Shown here: positions 13,799 to 29,100 of the stretch, piece after piece | How positions within the stretch are numbered: position 1 is the stretch's first letter | How the letters are laid out: each line of letters starts with the position of its first letter | Source: Liolophura sinensis | Taxonomy: Eukaryota; Mollusca; Polyplacophora; Chitonida; Chitonidae | Direction: 5' to 3' | DNA length: 64,000 bases | Assembly: GCF_032854445.1 (NCBI RefSeq) | Contig: NC_088295.1 | Coordinates: 16,295,385-16,359,384, forward strand | Translations under genes and position numbers: made by a program | The notes under the pieces: generated by a model | Seen by the model: only the letters and a program-made list of their open reading frames with translations | Told to the model about the DNA's origin: nothing | The model's database searches: none

Positions 13799-14189
13799 AT
13801 TTCTCGAGACTTCACGAGAACTTATCCACGTAGATGAACGAAGTCATCCGGAAATTACCGACCTCCATTTCTCTCGTCCGGGGTTTGTTATTGTTGAAGT
13901 CAATTCAGCATGTTTTCATGTCATTCAGGACCATTATTTAGTGGATTTCTGAGGGCTAATACCTGTGTGATTGACCTCATACCGGCACATAGTAATGGAT
14001 CTTTGGTTTATCATTAGGTGAGAAATTATTCTCGGGTCTGGAGAGGCTAACGTCAGATTTTTTTGCGAACGTGTTGCACACAAAGTAAAGGTTGTGTTGT
14101 GACAGTGCACGGGTTGGACTGCCGTTTGGATTTGCCAGCTTCGTCGCCTGGTCGGACGAGAAGTCTTTCGTTCAGCTCCCAGGAGAAGG
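13799..14189. promoter_or_regulatory. Divergent promoter region between RPS14 and ZSWIM8
   Basis: About 390 bp separate the inferred RPS14 start from the ZSWIM8 ATG, so the genes are head-to-head. The region is locally more GC-rich than its surroundings and contains an ETS-type site (ccggaa, 13848-13853), typical of TATA-less housekeeping promoters. No TATA box is evident. It must also include the ZSWIM8 5' UTR. Bidirectional activity is inferred. Confidence 0.6.
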
Positions 14190-17100
14190 ATGGACTTCAT
14201 GTTTGATTGGGATAACGAGGGAGATCGATTTTCTTTTGAAGACAGTGATCGTTTCGAAGAAGATTCACTCTGTTCTTGGATAAGCGAACCGGAAAGTCTG
14301 TGCAATAACTGGCGAGGGTGGAAAAAGCAACATGGAGGCCAACAGAGCAGCCCGTTGATCCGTCCTCCGAGTGGTACGTATATGCTCTACCTTATATATT
14401 TACCTTTAAATAGCTCAGTGGACGTATCCAAGGAAAATCAGAGTCTTGCTGAACCTTGGTCTTCATTCCTGAGGAAAGAGGATAATTCTTCACTCTTTGT
14501 GTTTTTGTGAACTGTCAAGTTTTTCATTCATTCTAATACTGTTTATTTAAAGCCAAAATTTTTTGCAAGGATTCGTCAGATTTCTGTTCACGCGTTTTAG
14601 AATTTCATAGATGTAATAAATTATATTTGATCTCCCACATTTCGTTTTAGTTTTAATTTTCAAAATGTCCAGTTTTTATTGCGAATTGTACTACCATATC
14701 AACACCTGCAGTTAATAGATCACGACTGTCTGGTAGAGGTGTGTTCATATGGTGTCGTTTGACATTTTGGTACTAAATATATGATACAGTTCATCCAAGC
14801 ACCATTGGTTTAAAGCACACAACAAATTTTAAGAACTAATCAGGTATTGTGATAGGGTAAACATGGCTTTATTCATAAATTGTGTATTGATCAGATGTTA
14901 TGTAACATTAACATTATTCATGCATGTTATTAAGTACACAAAGTTCTGAATGTCATAAATGAAAGTCAGCTTAAATCCTTTAACTCCAGGGGTTTAATGA
15001 TGTTTACTGAGAAGAGTGAATTTGGCTTGCAAGCATTTAAATGGGTCACAGAATTAAAAGCCCATGAACTACATCATGTAAAGCTGGCTGTAACTACTGA
15101 GGGCCATTTTTGTTTCTTTTTTCTCTCTGATTTATGTAGTGTGAAATTTTCAGAGGAGGCTATTTGAGCATTAAATATTACTAATTTTACATGTAAGACA
15201 TTACTTGTTGTTGGAGATTTGAGATCAAATTAATTTTGGTTTTAGCGGTCAAATTTTTGACACTATCTTTTAATGTGAAACATTAATTTGGTGAAGGGCA
15301 TGAGACATCACAGTTATGTGTGAATTTGGGCTTTTGAGTTGTTTTTTGTTTATTTCCTCAGGCCTGAAGGATTTTTCTAGCCACCAAGGATTTGCATTTC
15401 TTTAGTGTAATTCTTCGGTTTTTCCACGCATTTCTTCTAGTTTCCACCAGTTTTCTTTGTCAGTAGGGCCTTAGTGACAAAAAGCTGTCACATTTGGATG
15501 TGCAGTGCAAGATCCATTGAAAACATCATGGTTTGCATATATATAGATCTACAGCACATGTGAGACAATTTGATAGTAATTTGTCAAAGTTTGATGGCTT
15601 CCCTAGCAGAGGCAGTTTCTTCCTTGGATATGTTCTGGATGTCTTTAGGCCATCCTTAAAAATTCCTTGTGGGGCATATCCTGACCCTGTCAGAAAAAGT
15701 AGTGTTTCTAGGGAAGTCTATTTATTTCTGTCTGATGAAGAATGTAGGGATGTTAACGAAATAAACATTGAGAAAGACATTGAAAAAAACAACTCCTATC
15801 AGATTCCCAAATAAAAAATTTACAGGAGTTTTTTTGGATAATGAATCGGGTTACGATCAATGAACATATTTTTACAGGGGTGTATACAGACCTCATTCCA
15901 TACTGTTCAATGTCACCCAAACTAGAGCTGTATAAAACGCTCAAAATATTGCCATAAAAATCTCCAAATTACAAGTCTCTGGTAAGAAGAGATGGTGAAA
16001 GAAAAAACTTCATCTACGGGTATTTAATTCATTGAAAGCAATATTCCTAAACTCAAGCACATAAGTGACATTAATGTCTAGTTACAACAACAGTGGAGCA
16101 GCTGAATTTACCTTTGGCACTTCACTTTATTATACATTGCATGTGATCTTTGCTGTATTTACTGATCTTCCTCCTTTGATCACAATCTAGTAAACAGACT
16201 TGCCATTGTAGGACATGGGTAGCAGAGGTCATATGAATCTGAAAATGGAGACAGTCAGCCAAGTGATATTTAGAAATCATCTCATTCCCTTGACACATCA
16301 TCAAAAGTTTGTTGTGTATTTTGGGCTTCAAAACTACGTGGTAAATATCTACAGAGATCTTTAAAAAAATAAAAACTGGCCTCATTGCGCTGACCTTGCC
16401 AGTCACATCTAAAATGAACGGAAATTTCCAGACAATGTACAATTCGAACAGGAAGTATCACTGTTGATGGTAAAAGACTTGCAAGTTGTGAAAGACAACA
16501 ACTTTCAATAACAGTGACACAAAATAATACATCTATGTAACTAGATAGAACCCTGGCGGTCAGTGGATTATACATATTTTTAGATTAAGGTTCAGTTTGT
16601 TTAGTTCAATGATTCCAATTTGGATTTGGTGTTCACAATACTTAGCCTTACCATGCTTATCATATGGGGGAAGATAGTGAATCTACTGCTTCCATTCCGA
16701 TTGGTTTGCGTCAGACGCAGGACGCTGTAAACAGTAAATAGTACAACAGTATAGTGTTGATGCTGGTAATGACATATAGCACTTCCATAACATGGTCTGC
16801 ACTCTAAATGTTAATGACAATAGATATCTAAATATACCTCTTCTTGATGGGATGGAGTACAATAAGATCGTGTGACCCAAATGTGAATAAACTTAGGAGA
16901 GCTGGTTATTTTTAGAGTATTAATGTATGTGGAAATACACTTTGAGTCTCTAGATGGACTGACAGCAAATTTCTTTTGTTAGGAACATGTCTTTCTTCAT
17001 GCACATACAAGATGTATTTGATGAAGACTGACAAAAGGCTTGTCATCCATTCCCACTTGCATGTCAAATATTGGCTCTTCATTTAAAATAGTTAAAACAT

Positions 17101-20100
17101 ACTAAGATGTAGCAATTAAGAACATATCCCACCTCATTTATCAACCTATGACATAATCCCAGCAGTACATGTAACAGCATGTGTAAAACTACATGTACCC
17201 TAATCCCTCAGTCTTTCGCTAATGAAAGAGCAATTTTCAGTGAGATCTATGCACCTTTTATTTTGCTTCCAGAGACAAAACTACATTCTTTAAGTTGACA
17301 AATTTCAGGACTTCTCAAGCAGTATAATTATATGAGTCTATGTAGAATAATGTTTTCGGAACATTCTTGAATAAACACCTTGAAAACATGTGAAAAGGTT
17401 GAAGAATTACAGTGGGCTAAATTTTTGAATCCTGCCGGGAATTAGCTAGGAAATTGGAAATTGTATGTAACCCATTTCATTTTTTTGTGAAGTAGTTAAT
17501 GGGGAAACATGTAAAATTGGAGTGTTGACATTCTCTTTATTGTTTATTAACATACATGTACCCAATGAATACTGAATTGTTGATCTGCTCGCATTGGTTC
17601 CTTTATTTTTACCATAAATTAAATCATATAATTATGTATGTGCCCTCTGGCTTCTTCCATGTTTTCTCTTTATCTGCTGAACATATGTTTAACTTCTTTG
17701 GGCTAATGTGATTTTTAACTACATGAAGGTGATGTTAGCTATAATAGTTGATTTAAATGTTGAGTATGTCGAACTCACCAGTTCATTTGCTGTTTATCTG
17801 TTGTCCAAACAGTTTTATAATTTCTAAGTCATCTGTATATATGTATCTCAAGAAGTATGTCACCACCTTTTTTGCAAATTAATGTTCCTCATTGATAATT
17901 GATACAAGTTATACCTGAATATGTTATGTCCTTTTTAACAGCTTGCAAGGTAAATTGATGGAGCCATGTTTTTGCCCTTTACTGGTTGTGTGTGCAGTAT
18001 ATGCATATATCCTTTGTAATGATACAGCTTGACCTGGCCATTGTTTCAGATGTGCCTTGGTGTTATGCTGGTATGAAATGATTTGAGCTGATAGAATAGC
18101 CTTCCCTGTGTTGCAGTGGACTGGTTAACTTTTTCCTGGTATTGATTATTTCCCATGCTGTGTGGCAAAGCAATGCAAGGTAAAGGTTACCAGCAGGGTC
18201 AGACAAGGGCTAATGTTTCAGGAATCATGGATTCAGGTTTTCCCTGTATATACATGGACATGAGTCCATGGCATGGGTGGGGCATAAATCTTAATTCAGG
18301 TCTCTTTTGTTAACATGGTAATGTAAAATGTACACAGAAAACTGGCATTCTAATGTACTCAGCAAAACAAAGTTAAATCAACTGGCATGTACATTCCCAT
18401 GGCCAAAATTTGAGTAATATATATGTTTGATTTTCTGCCACTTACCCTTCAAGAAGGCCCTGACCAAAATTCTTTTTTCGTGTTTTTGCTGATGCCGAAT
18501 TTTTTTCATTTTATTTCATTGAATTACTTGTTTTGTTTTTTTTTTTCTTTTTTTTTTTTCGTTGATCTTTTAAAATGTCACCCTCTTTCGAGATACAAAA
18601 TTTCCTCTCCCACTGTTGAGCAAATCCGGCCTTATAGCGCTTCAACAAGGATGCTGTGTCTGATACTCGTAGATCGAGATACCTGTGAAGTGTATTCACC
18701 CGTTTCCATTTGTATATCTGTAAAATAGTGTTGCCGTATTTTGGGGGTGGGGGGTGTACTTACTGATATTATTGTGTTATTGTGTTAACCTGTTTTATTT
18801 TGTTTCCGTAGGGAGTCGAGATTTCAGATTAATCACTGATCTTCTGAGATAATCATTGTAAAATGTTCAAGGAAATCTTGGAAACCTTCGCAGCTGTCAG
18901 CGTCTCATGCAACAAAATATAGAATTCTCTATAAGCCAATTCTTTTCGCCTCGCTAACGTACATAAGGAGGTCTGGCAGCAACTTGTGGATGATCATGGA
19001 TACCCCCTGGGCACAGCCCCCTGTTCCTCCCACCATAATGCTGGCCGCTGTCATAGAGGTCAAATATTCTTGAGTATACCACGTAAAACATCAAGCAAAT
19101 AAATAAATTAATTAATTAATAAATAAATAAATTGTATACAGCAGCCGACCTGGCCCTTAGCAATTAGGTCACAGGATTGAATCAACCTACATTTATAGCT
19201 GGTTCAACTTCAGCTTTAAGCCAAGGGGTATGTCTGGTACATTAGATGAAGGGTGATTTTACTCTGGACAAACCGTTTCCTTCACCTATAGCCATGATCT
19301 GCTGTTAGTGCAAAATTCTTGAATTTGGCATTAAACATAAATCAGATAAAGAAATAAAGTATCAGACAAGAGTACATTGTACCTTTTTTATGCTAGGACT
19401 CCTCACCCCCAATCCTCAAAACTCGTCAGCTGCTTTGCATTCAATTTAGATAGGATATGAGGAAAGCAGCTTTAGGAGTTTATGTATTATTAAACTGCAC
19501 TTATGTATCACTGCCAACAATCACAGAGTGGATGAGGATACACATGGAACTGCAGGGTCATATTGTACATGTATGTGTACACTGTAATCCACATGTTAAG
19601 CTTTGCCTGTTGAAACAGGTTATATGCTCACCTGGTGACGAACACCTCAAAATGTTTTACTTGTCAAAATTATATGGTAAATGTAATTACTGTTACTGTT
19701 ACAAAAATTATTTCCTGATGTCATCATCAGTTTATAATGAACATTATTTCAGTTGTTCTCTGAATATTTTCGCAAAAGAATATTTCTCAAAATCACTATT
19801 AGTCAGTCATTACAACATATTCATGTACGTAAAACTACTAAAAGGATCAAAATTGTTACTGCATACATGCACATGTACATATACTTACCCATTTAAAATA
19901 GTCACCACCTGATTCTAGTCAGCTGCTCTTGCAGACCCCTGCCTAGGAGTTTAGAGGGGCAGGGTGCAATGAGGGGTACAACCATATTAACTGGGGGATT
20001 TGGGGCCGCAGGGCCTCAGATGGCCCTTGAGTGCTGGCAACCCGGCGTTATCGGAAATGATTTTGTCATGATGCAGCAGTCATAAGCTGATCACTGAAAA

Positions 20101-23100
20101 CAAAGAGTGATTACTGTAATTTCTCATTAATTTTGCAAGTGATGCTGTCTAATTTCTTTTATTCTAAATAATAGACCTATAGTTTTAAGCATATTCCATT
20201 ACTTCAGTTGCAAATTGTTGATGATTAACACTATTAATATTTATTCTGTTATGTGGTAGAACAAGGTCAATTCATATTTAATTAAAGGAGAGGACTGACA
20301 AGCATTTATTCACAGAACTTGAAAGCTGTTCTCGTGCTCCTTGACCTTCATAAGCATTTCAAATCCCTCACTTGCCCACATATAGCTGCCATTTGAAGCA
20401 CTATGTTAAGCTTTTTACAAAGTTTGTGGAAAAGTACTGAGGAAGTTTTGTGGGTATTTTCGGCTGATTCCTCTTTAATGAGCAACCAATCGAAGTTCAA
20501 TGCAATGATGGCTTTTCCCCCAACTAAATGCTTAGAGTTGTAGTTAGCTTTAGGGTTCTGTATGGCTGACGCTCGGGTATCAGTTTGGCTGTGAATTTCC
20601 TCAGTCGGAGTTTCGACCGCTGAATGATAAGTCAGATTCTGCAATCGAGTCAGAACGATCAGCCGAAGATGATATGTTGCTGTTTTTGTTAAAGAAAATG
20701 TCACCAAAGAACTTGTTCAGAAAAACGTTGTAATGGAGTGGTAACATTTTTGGCATGGGCTCGTTTTTTTTGCCTTTCTTGGGCTGCTCTGCATAATGCT
20801 TATAAGCTTTTGTTTCAACACATATACACACAAAAATAGTGGCAAATTGAACTGCTGTAAAAAGCTAGACAAAGGCACTCAGGTGATGCTGTTTTATCTG
20901 ACATGCAAGTATTTAATTGCAACTTTTTCAGCCATTATGTACTGGTCATGTACTGACACATATATTTAGTAAAAATATTTAAACATATATATAAAAAATA
21001 AACCTTTCAGGTTATACACTCCTTAGTGATGATATCATTAAGTGGCATTTCAGTGAAGTCAGGTGAGAAGTCTGTGAATTTGTGTCATTTGGGTGAATGT
21101 GAGTGGGTGGAGACCCATATAATAATCTTTGCCAGGTATGTGTAGGTGAATGCACCTGCATTGATAAACAGGACGAGGTAAGCATAGACTAAACATGTGC
21201 TTAGCACACAGTTGAGTGACATAGCTTTATTCTAGAGCCTATTGTGATTTACATATCACGGCAATCCAACCATATTCTGACCATGAGGTGAACAGTCAAT
21301 TGACCAAGTGCAATGCATCATTAATCATCTACACCTGCTTAAAGAATGGACATGTGCCAATTCTTTGTCCTAAATGGAAATTTAAAATTGCCTCACAAAA
21401 TTGCAAAGTGTAGCATTTTCTGTACATATTACATTGCAGGATATGTTTAGTGCAGTATGAGTGAGTATTATGTGAAAGTAATGGTTTTATCATTCTTATT
21501 ATGAGATATGAATATGTTATATGTACATGTACTGGACAAACATTTACCGAGGTTTCTCAGAAATTTTCAGTGCGATCTATTTTTTTTCACATTTGTGGCA
21601 GTTAGTTGTACTTGTGTATGTTTAGACTTGCATGTACATGTGTATCGTGAGGTGTACAATTTTACAGTATATAAGTGTACAGCAGTGTAAAGGTTTCTTC
21701 AGGAAAACTTTTTACATGCACTGTTAAGGTCCATTATGTAGTAACATCATATTACACTTACATGTACATGTTACATGTACATGCCCCCTTCTGTACACAC
21801 ACACTATCACTTTCTTCAGTTCTTTTCTTCTCTGTCAACAGAATTAAGTAAACAATTACATGAACTTTTTGTTGCAAAATTAATGTGCATATGGGATACT
21901 CTTGTACATGTATGCATTTAGCGTAAGATGTATGCATGTTTTGACTGAATTGATGTCATAGGTTTATGTCTAAGAAGAAAAGTGATTAACAATTTGATAT
22001 TCATTATGGACTCATTTAACTGGTTCATTACTAATAAAATTTTAGATTGTTCCAGATTGTTCTTAGGCCTCAGAATATTGGGAAATGGACATACTTTATT
22101 TGTGAGCATCTTACCGAGTCATTTCTTGGCCCAGTCTCCGGAACACTAATTTACCCCTTTTTTATGTTTTGTGTGCATGGATTTAAATTCAGAACAATGA
22201 ATACTGTAATTTGTAGTCAATTTTGACAGGCAGGCAGGCAAATTGAACAGACCCTTTTGTTCAATCAGAATATTCTGAGAATTAGATTCAACTCTTATTC
22301 TGGATGTGATACATTAAATTGACAGTAACATACACACATGAGAGTAGTGATCACCACAAGGTGTGTATAGTAACTATATCTCTTTGACTCTACTAGCTAC
22401 ACTTTGATGCTGTACGCCATAGTTACCAGCACTGATTTCTTTATTAACAGCAAGAGCATTCAGATACTGTAGGCCAAACACATTTACTCTACATCTGACT
22501 GTTAGGTGGCACAGGCTTCTTTGGAGAGTCACCTACTGTACATATATATTCAGATTTGGCTAAAACCTCACTTACTCAAGGCCCACAATGAACATGCACT
22601 TTTTTCTTAAACTGGTGATATAAACAGAATACATGCACCTTGTATCTGTTTAGTTTATTAAACCTTGAACTTATCCTTTCACAGAGGGTTTTGCTTGCAT
22701 AAGTCTCTTTTAACTTAACCCTGTTTGTATTAAATCATGTATGGCCATGGAAGAAGTACGTGCATGTACATGTAATTATTCCAAAATATCCTTGAAGAAG
22801 ACCTTCACTATTGTGCTTTGATAACAACACTCAAATTACAGAGAAATTTTTTTTTACAAAGAAGGACGAGAGAGTTAGGGATATTCAGTACAATGAAGAA
22901 GACCGTTTATTTCTCATTGTGCAACAATTGCTTTGTTTTTCAACTTAGGTTGGGGTTATTTTTGCAGAGTGCAGTTATAGATGGCAGTAAGTTTGCTGAC
23001 ATTTGAGTACCAGCTGTGGAGTCCTTGGACTCCCCCAGCCCAGTTGTACTGATTGCTTGGCAGGGCAGCTAACTCGAGGTGTGCTTTGTCTTTAGGCTGT

Positions 23101-26100
23101 GTTTACCTGTACAAGTGTACAGAGTGTGATAAATCTGCTGACATGTCCAAACACGCTGGTGACCGTATACTCTGCAGACTCTCACAACATCTAACACATA
23201 CATGTAGCTATCTTCAGGCATACAGGTATTCTATTTTCATATGAGTTTTTTGAAAGGCCAGCCTATGTTTGGTCATAGTTGAGAGGACTCACTAGTTTTC
23301 CCTTTTATTGAGGCACATTTACATGTATTTAAACTGTTCACACCATGGAGCTGGACACATTTATGCTTGTATATTAACTGAGCCTACATGTAACTGCCAA
23401 TAAGCTGCTAATTAAATGACCTGCAAGTAAAATAATATGACGTAGATATTAATACATTTAGGAACAGTTTGAAAATACACTTTGAAAGTGAATGGAGGCT
23501 CCATAATTTCAGCATTCATTTCAAAAAATCATACACTACTTGTGACTACTTCATTTGTGCGTGCAATTTCCCATATTGTATGTAGTCTGAATCCTGTTAA
23601 ACAATGAGGTAACTATACATGTACTCCATGTTTTACACTGGCTTTATATGTGTTGTCCACTGTAGATGCATGTAATGCACATATAAAATGTCAGGTACAA
23701 ATCTCCTCAGTAAATAACTGTATGTACATATATATTGTATATCTGTATATGGTCATTCGCATGAAATACCGGTAGTTATGACTACAGTTAGTACATGCAT
23801 TTGCTTGATTACTGATCTTTCCAAATTTTATATTTCAGGGCTCTCAATGTTTGTAAAGGCATTTGTGACAAGTACCTATAAGCAGTTGGTGCACTCTTAG
23901 GGTTGTTGAAGTGTTCTGTATGTTTACACAACGTTGAGATAGTTACATGTACGTGGTACATGTATTTATAGACCATTTGCCTCGTGTAATTTACATTTAA
24001 TTTGATTTTTATTTCCATGCAGAAGCTTACATGCTTAACATGACTCTACTGAATTACCTTATACTATTGTAACATAACAGCATCTTTGCAGTAATGTGAT
24101 GCCATTTTAGGACATGTCAAACTACAAAAAAGTGGGACCTCGTCCAGTGAAGTATGAATTGTGCTCTGATGCGACAGTAACCACTATTATCGATGAAGTC
24201 AATGATTTTCAGCTCCTTTAAAACTTACCCATTTCAACACAGTTTGCCCAAGCTTTCATTCTTTTTTCTAAGTGGCAAATGTATTTTGAGTATATTGCGA
24301 GCTTTCCAAACGACTTTACAAAACTAAAATTGGAGTAATTTTCTCTAAATTGGAGCTTGAAAACATGTATGACTGAAGTGGTCTCATTGAAAAATTCACA
24401 TGCATTTTAAGTTTACCATTTTCACAGTTATCCATCTCTAGGCAAGGTGGAGAACCTAGTATTGTTACACCATAGTGCTCAGATAGTACACTGACATGTA
24501 TACATGCATGTGCATGTACATTTGGGTTGGTAAAGCCTCTGAAAGCTGTTGACATTTGTATTAATGAAACAAGCACATTATGTATATGTATACATGTATT
24601 GCCCCATTCAACCCACTGGCTGTTTATGTAGTGTGTCACATACAGTGTACATGTTGAGAACATGCGTAGTACCCTTTAAAGGCACTATGTACATGTATTC
24701 TATTAAGTTTCAACTTATAATACCTCATGCCATATATGTATGTCATTTTCTAGGATAGAATTTTGAAGTGACACCATTTGCTAAAACAAATGCAAATTGC
24801 TTTAGCTTACATGTACATTGTTCATCCACTGTAGTCCAGTTAAATTTCAGAAAAAATGATTTGTTCTTGCAGATTGAACATGGTTGTTTGGGTTTTCCTT
24901 TATAGAAGTGTATGGGCCACTGTGCAAGGTAGCATCCTGAGTAAATCAATATCCTAGGGTATGGAAGCACTCACTAATTGATTCAGATTCCCAGCCTATA
25001 TAGAGTGCTGGAAACCTACTGGCCCAGATTGGTGCAGGCAGGAGAATAATATTAGCTGGTTGTACGTGCTCATGTTGCTGCATGGCTGCTGGCTGCAGTC
25101 TTATATCACTACCACAGACACACTAGGGCAAAGATAAGAGAGGCACACTTGTGCTTTGAGGTGGTATATGTGCTAGCATTTAGCCCACATTTGACTCCAT
25201 GTACATATAAATAGGCTAGCATTTGTGACGTCCAAGAGTTGAGATCTAGGGCTGTATGAGCTATTGGAAATACTTTTTATAGTACTGTATCTATATGTTC
25301 ATGTGCATAACTATGTACCTGAACAGCCCATGTTCAATTAGATGTCTTTAAATTATAATCAGATGGATAATTCAGTTATTGATGCATTCACTACATGTAC
25401 TATAGATCTTTGTATTAGGCTTGCTGCAAGCTTGCACATACAGTATACATGTTGGGCTCATGAATGTATGTATAGCTGACATGTAGTGCATGTATATTTC
25501 CTTATAACAGAACGCGAATCAACCTTCTAACACTACGTCCATGGTTACTGGGTGGAAAATTGGAAATTGCAGGTTTCTGTAAAGGCCACTGACACCATTG
25601 ATCCTGTTCCATGATCTTATTTTGCAAAGCTAGCCATATCTGTAAATTGCAGAGTGACCGTCCGAAGGAGAACACATGCAGCTAATAAACCCCCGATATC
25701 ATGAGTAACCATCCATCACCTCACCCTAACCACACTCTGTCTACCCAGGTGGTAGCATCTGATGGCAGATGATTAGGAGAATTATATATAAATCTATGGT
25801 AAATAACCTAAAATTTTAGCAACAAAAGTACAGCTTTAGAGGCATATAAATATCATAAATATTACCTTTGGTGCTGAAGCTTACATTTTCCTAGTAGAGT
25901 ATCAAGGTACCATGTGAACAAATCTCGACATTATTCTAAGATTAATAGAATATGTACAACTTAGCTGTTGTCTTGGGTAAAAGTTTAGGTCCTTTATTGT
26001 AGATACAACAGCTAAGAAGGTATAATTTTTTCTGATGTATATTTGTTGACTTCTGGCCTCTTTAATATGGTTTAATAAAAACCAAACTGTATGTATAAAA

Positions 26101-29100
26101 ACACAATAAGCATTGCTTGTCTTTTCTCAGTGTTGTGGCATTACTTAAATATATGTTAAACTATTCCATTGGAATAGCAGTACACTGTTGTAAATACATA
26201 CATGTACTCCTGTATATAAATGTACCTGGTGAAAATTCTAGATGTGAATGTGTAACAGTGGTGTGTACTCTTTATATAATTATGTTGTCCATTAACTCAG
26301 AACAGAATGCATGTTATTGTCATTCAGTTCTTGTTTGTGATGTCATCTTTCAGAAGGACAGACAAGTTCATTAGTGGAGCTAGCTGCCCAGTCTGTGGCC
26401 TGTAATATTCCGTTTGAAGTGGTGGAATACTTCCCCCAGCCCATCCCAGAGTATCTTCAGCTGCGCATTGCTTTCTGGAGCTTCCCAGAAAATGAAGAGG
26501 ACATCAGGTATGCCAGTCACTAAATTTAAGCCTGATTTTGTGGACATGATCTATTGGTATTTATACAGTCAAACCTGTCGTATGTGGCCAGTGAAGGGAG
26601 ACCAGAGTAGTGGCCGCTTAGGGCAGGTGGCCACATAACACAGACTGGGTAAAAGAGCGAGCGAACACATAACTTATGTTTCTGAATATAACCAGTTGGT
26701 ATTAATTTCAGATATGGTCGGTGTTTATGCCTACATACATTTAGTAGATATATAACAACAATATACTAATATTATATTGTCCCGGTAACAGCTTTATAGG
26801 CTTTCTGTAAGGTTTGCTGTAAATGTCTGAACAGTGGATATTTGTGGAAACATGTATTGGTTAATGCATGTTACATGCCAGTCATCCCCACAGAGATTGT
26901 ATGATTGGGCATTCGAATTTACAGTGATAGAGTGTGAGCTATCCTGTAGAGAGATTGCTGTGTGGCTGTGTCCAGGCTATTATCTTTAACACAGTCATGC
27001 CTGGCTATCTCAATTCCATGTTTTTTGTATAAACAGCAAATAATATGCTGACTCACAAGTTTCTTGTGGGAATAATTTTACTTTTTCAGCTAATAAGGAT
27101 GTTTGTTCATAGAAGTAGATGAGTAATATTTTGTTGCATTTATGTTATTTTTTCTAACAACACAAAGATCTTTATGTTTATATTCATCTGGTGTATAAAG
27201 ACCTTCAGTTTACAAGCTCCAGAATACATGTATTTCACCTAACTGTACGTAATTGCACCTTGGTTTGTTGCTGGAAGGCCTGATATTATATACAAAAAAT
27301 ATAAATGCCCTAAAGTATCAGTGTCTTAACCATGTATTATTATAATTACATATACATGTAGTACACTTTTTCCAAATGTAGATCCACAAAGTAGGTGTGT
27401 TTGAAGATACAGGTATGACTGAATTGTGGATTTCAAATCCACAAGGATATGCAGATTGTAGGCTTATTACATGTGTTTATTAAATGTGTTAGAGGCTGTA
27501 GTACTTATACATGCTTTTGGCCTGCTCACAAACCTTGATTCAGGCCTCAGGAACACATGCAAAAATAAGGTCATTGATAGCTCTGCTTGATAACATATGA
27601 CCTCCATAAGACTTGACATTGTTCTGTCTAAATGCATTGACCAGGCAAGTCAGTCATATAAAGGGGACAGTGCCTGGCTTGCCTAGGGACTGCAGACTGA
27701 GCTATAAACAGCCAAACAGACTCTGAGCTGGGGACTCCAACATGCCTAGAGGCCTGGCTGTCAGCTGATAACACATAGTAGCTGACCTTACCCTTACAAA
27801 GGCAAGCCCACAGACAAAGAGGGGCCTTGCATTTACTGTACATGCATGCACATGGGTCTCATTATCATATCCACAAGCAAGTAATTCAATTGTGTCTCTG
27901 ATGAGCCATAGCTTTGCACTGTATCTATGCTTAATGCATATTCATGTATAAGCCAGATGTAATGTAACCTGGAATTGTGACCTTACATGTACATGCATCA
28001 AATGTAATGTAACACTTGATGATGCCACGTATAATATGACTCCTGCATGAACATACACACAAGGGTGGATCAAAGAAAGACAGTCAGATCTGGACCAACA
28101 TATGTGATAATAAATGAAAAAAATAGCCATACATACATTTTGATATATTGTTTGATTTCTTAGTCTTTGCTACTTATAATTATGAGTGTTATAAATGAGA
28201 AATCTCTTTGACTACAATATGGGCAGTTGGGCATATCGGCAAACTATTGCATACTTCTTACCTGTACCTGTTCACAAACACATCTTTAATCAGGAACTTC
28301 AGGACAAACTGCCAAGGGTTGCATTTTAATAAAAATCAAAAGTATTATTTGTGTAGGAATATTTCATAACAACAGCCTACTCTCCAAGATTCACAAGTGC
28401 TGCTGTATTAAACAGATAAATACAGACAGTACAATAAATTATTACTTTAGAATTCTTTGTCTTCAAACTAAATATTTTCTGAATTTCAGACTTTATTCCT
28501 GTTTGGCAAATGGAAGTGCAGATGAGTTTCAGAAAGGGGAACATCTATACAAGGCCAAGTGTGTCCGTGATGCTCTTCAAATTGGTATGTGTTGCCTGCT
28601 GAAAGCCGCCTTGTATGTACAGTACAATAAGTAAGGCAGAAGAGAATTGTCTTTGTCATCTATGTGCTTGTTTTCCAGTACACTACACAGATCTTTATTC
28701 CAGCTATAGGATGAAACAAATGAAGCAGATAATTTAATGTATAACCTAAACATAAAAAATGATGACATTTTTTGTTACGGAAACCTTTGTCTTCTGTGGA
28801 ATTCACTGTTTGAATTCTTTTCAAGTCGCCTATTTTCCTGATTCTTGTTGATTCACACACCTCATAGAGCCACATAAGAGTATTATGTAAAGTTATTAGA
28901 AAAACTGTGTCGGCTTCAAAGGTATCAGTTAAGGTCTTCATGTGCTTCAGAACTTTAAAAGGTGATTTTCACCAAGCTTTAGGTGAAATACAATATGTTA
29001 AGAAGTATTAGAGTTGCTCTCTGCCACTGTTCTTGTCTTCATTTATTTAAAGCAAACTGTGTTATCTTCATCTGGTTTAAATAACCATGTACATGTATTC

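Larger units (their letters stand above)
14374..26353 (+). other. ZSWIM8: 12-kb first intron of ZSWIM8
   Basis: The donor is g|gtacgt after residue 61 and the acceptor is atctttcag. The codon split G|AA reads through to GQTSSLVELAA, matching the family, so no coding exon is missing. Contents: long AT-rich stretches, frequent TACATGTA-type palindromes (dense around 21750-21785 and 23940), poly-T at 18537-18560 and two repeat insertions at 18965-19360. Long open frames inside (for example 19457-19912) show no recognisable domain. Confidence 0.85.

Noticed and set aside
13934-14305. Minus-strand 123-codon frame opposite the ZSWIM8 start
   Set aside because: It overlaps the unambiguous ZSWIM8 first exon in antisense and has no recognisable domain; a shadow frame.
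19457-19912. 151-codon plus-strand frame in ZSWIM8 intron 1
   Set aside because: Cys/Tyr-rich low-complexity translation of TACATGTA-rich DNA, no domain, and the flanking ZSWIM8 codon joins correctly without it.
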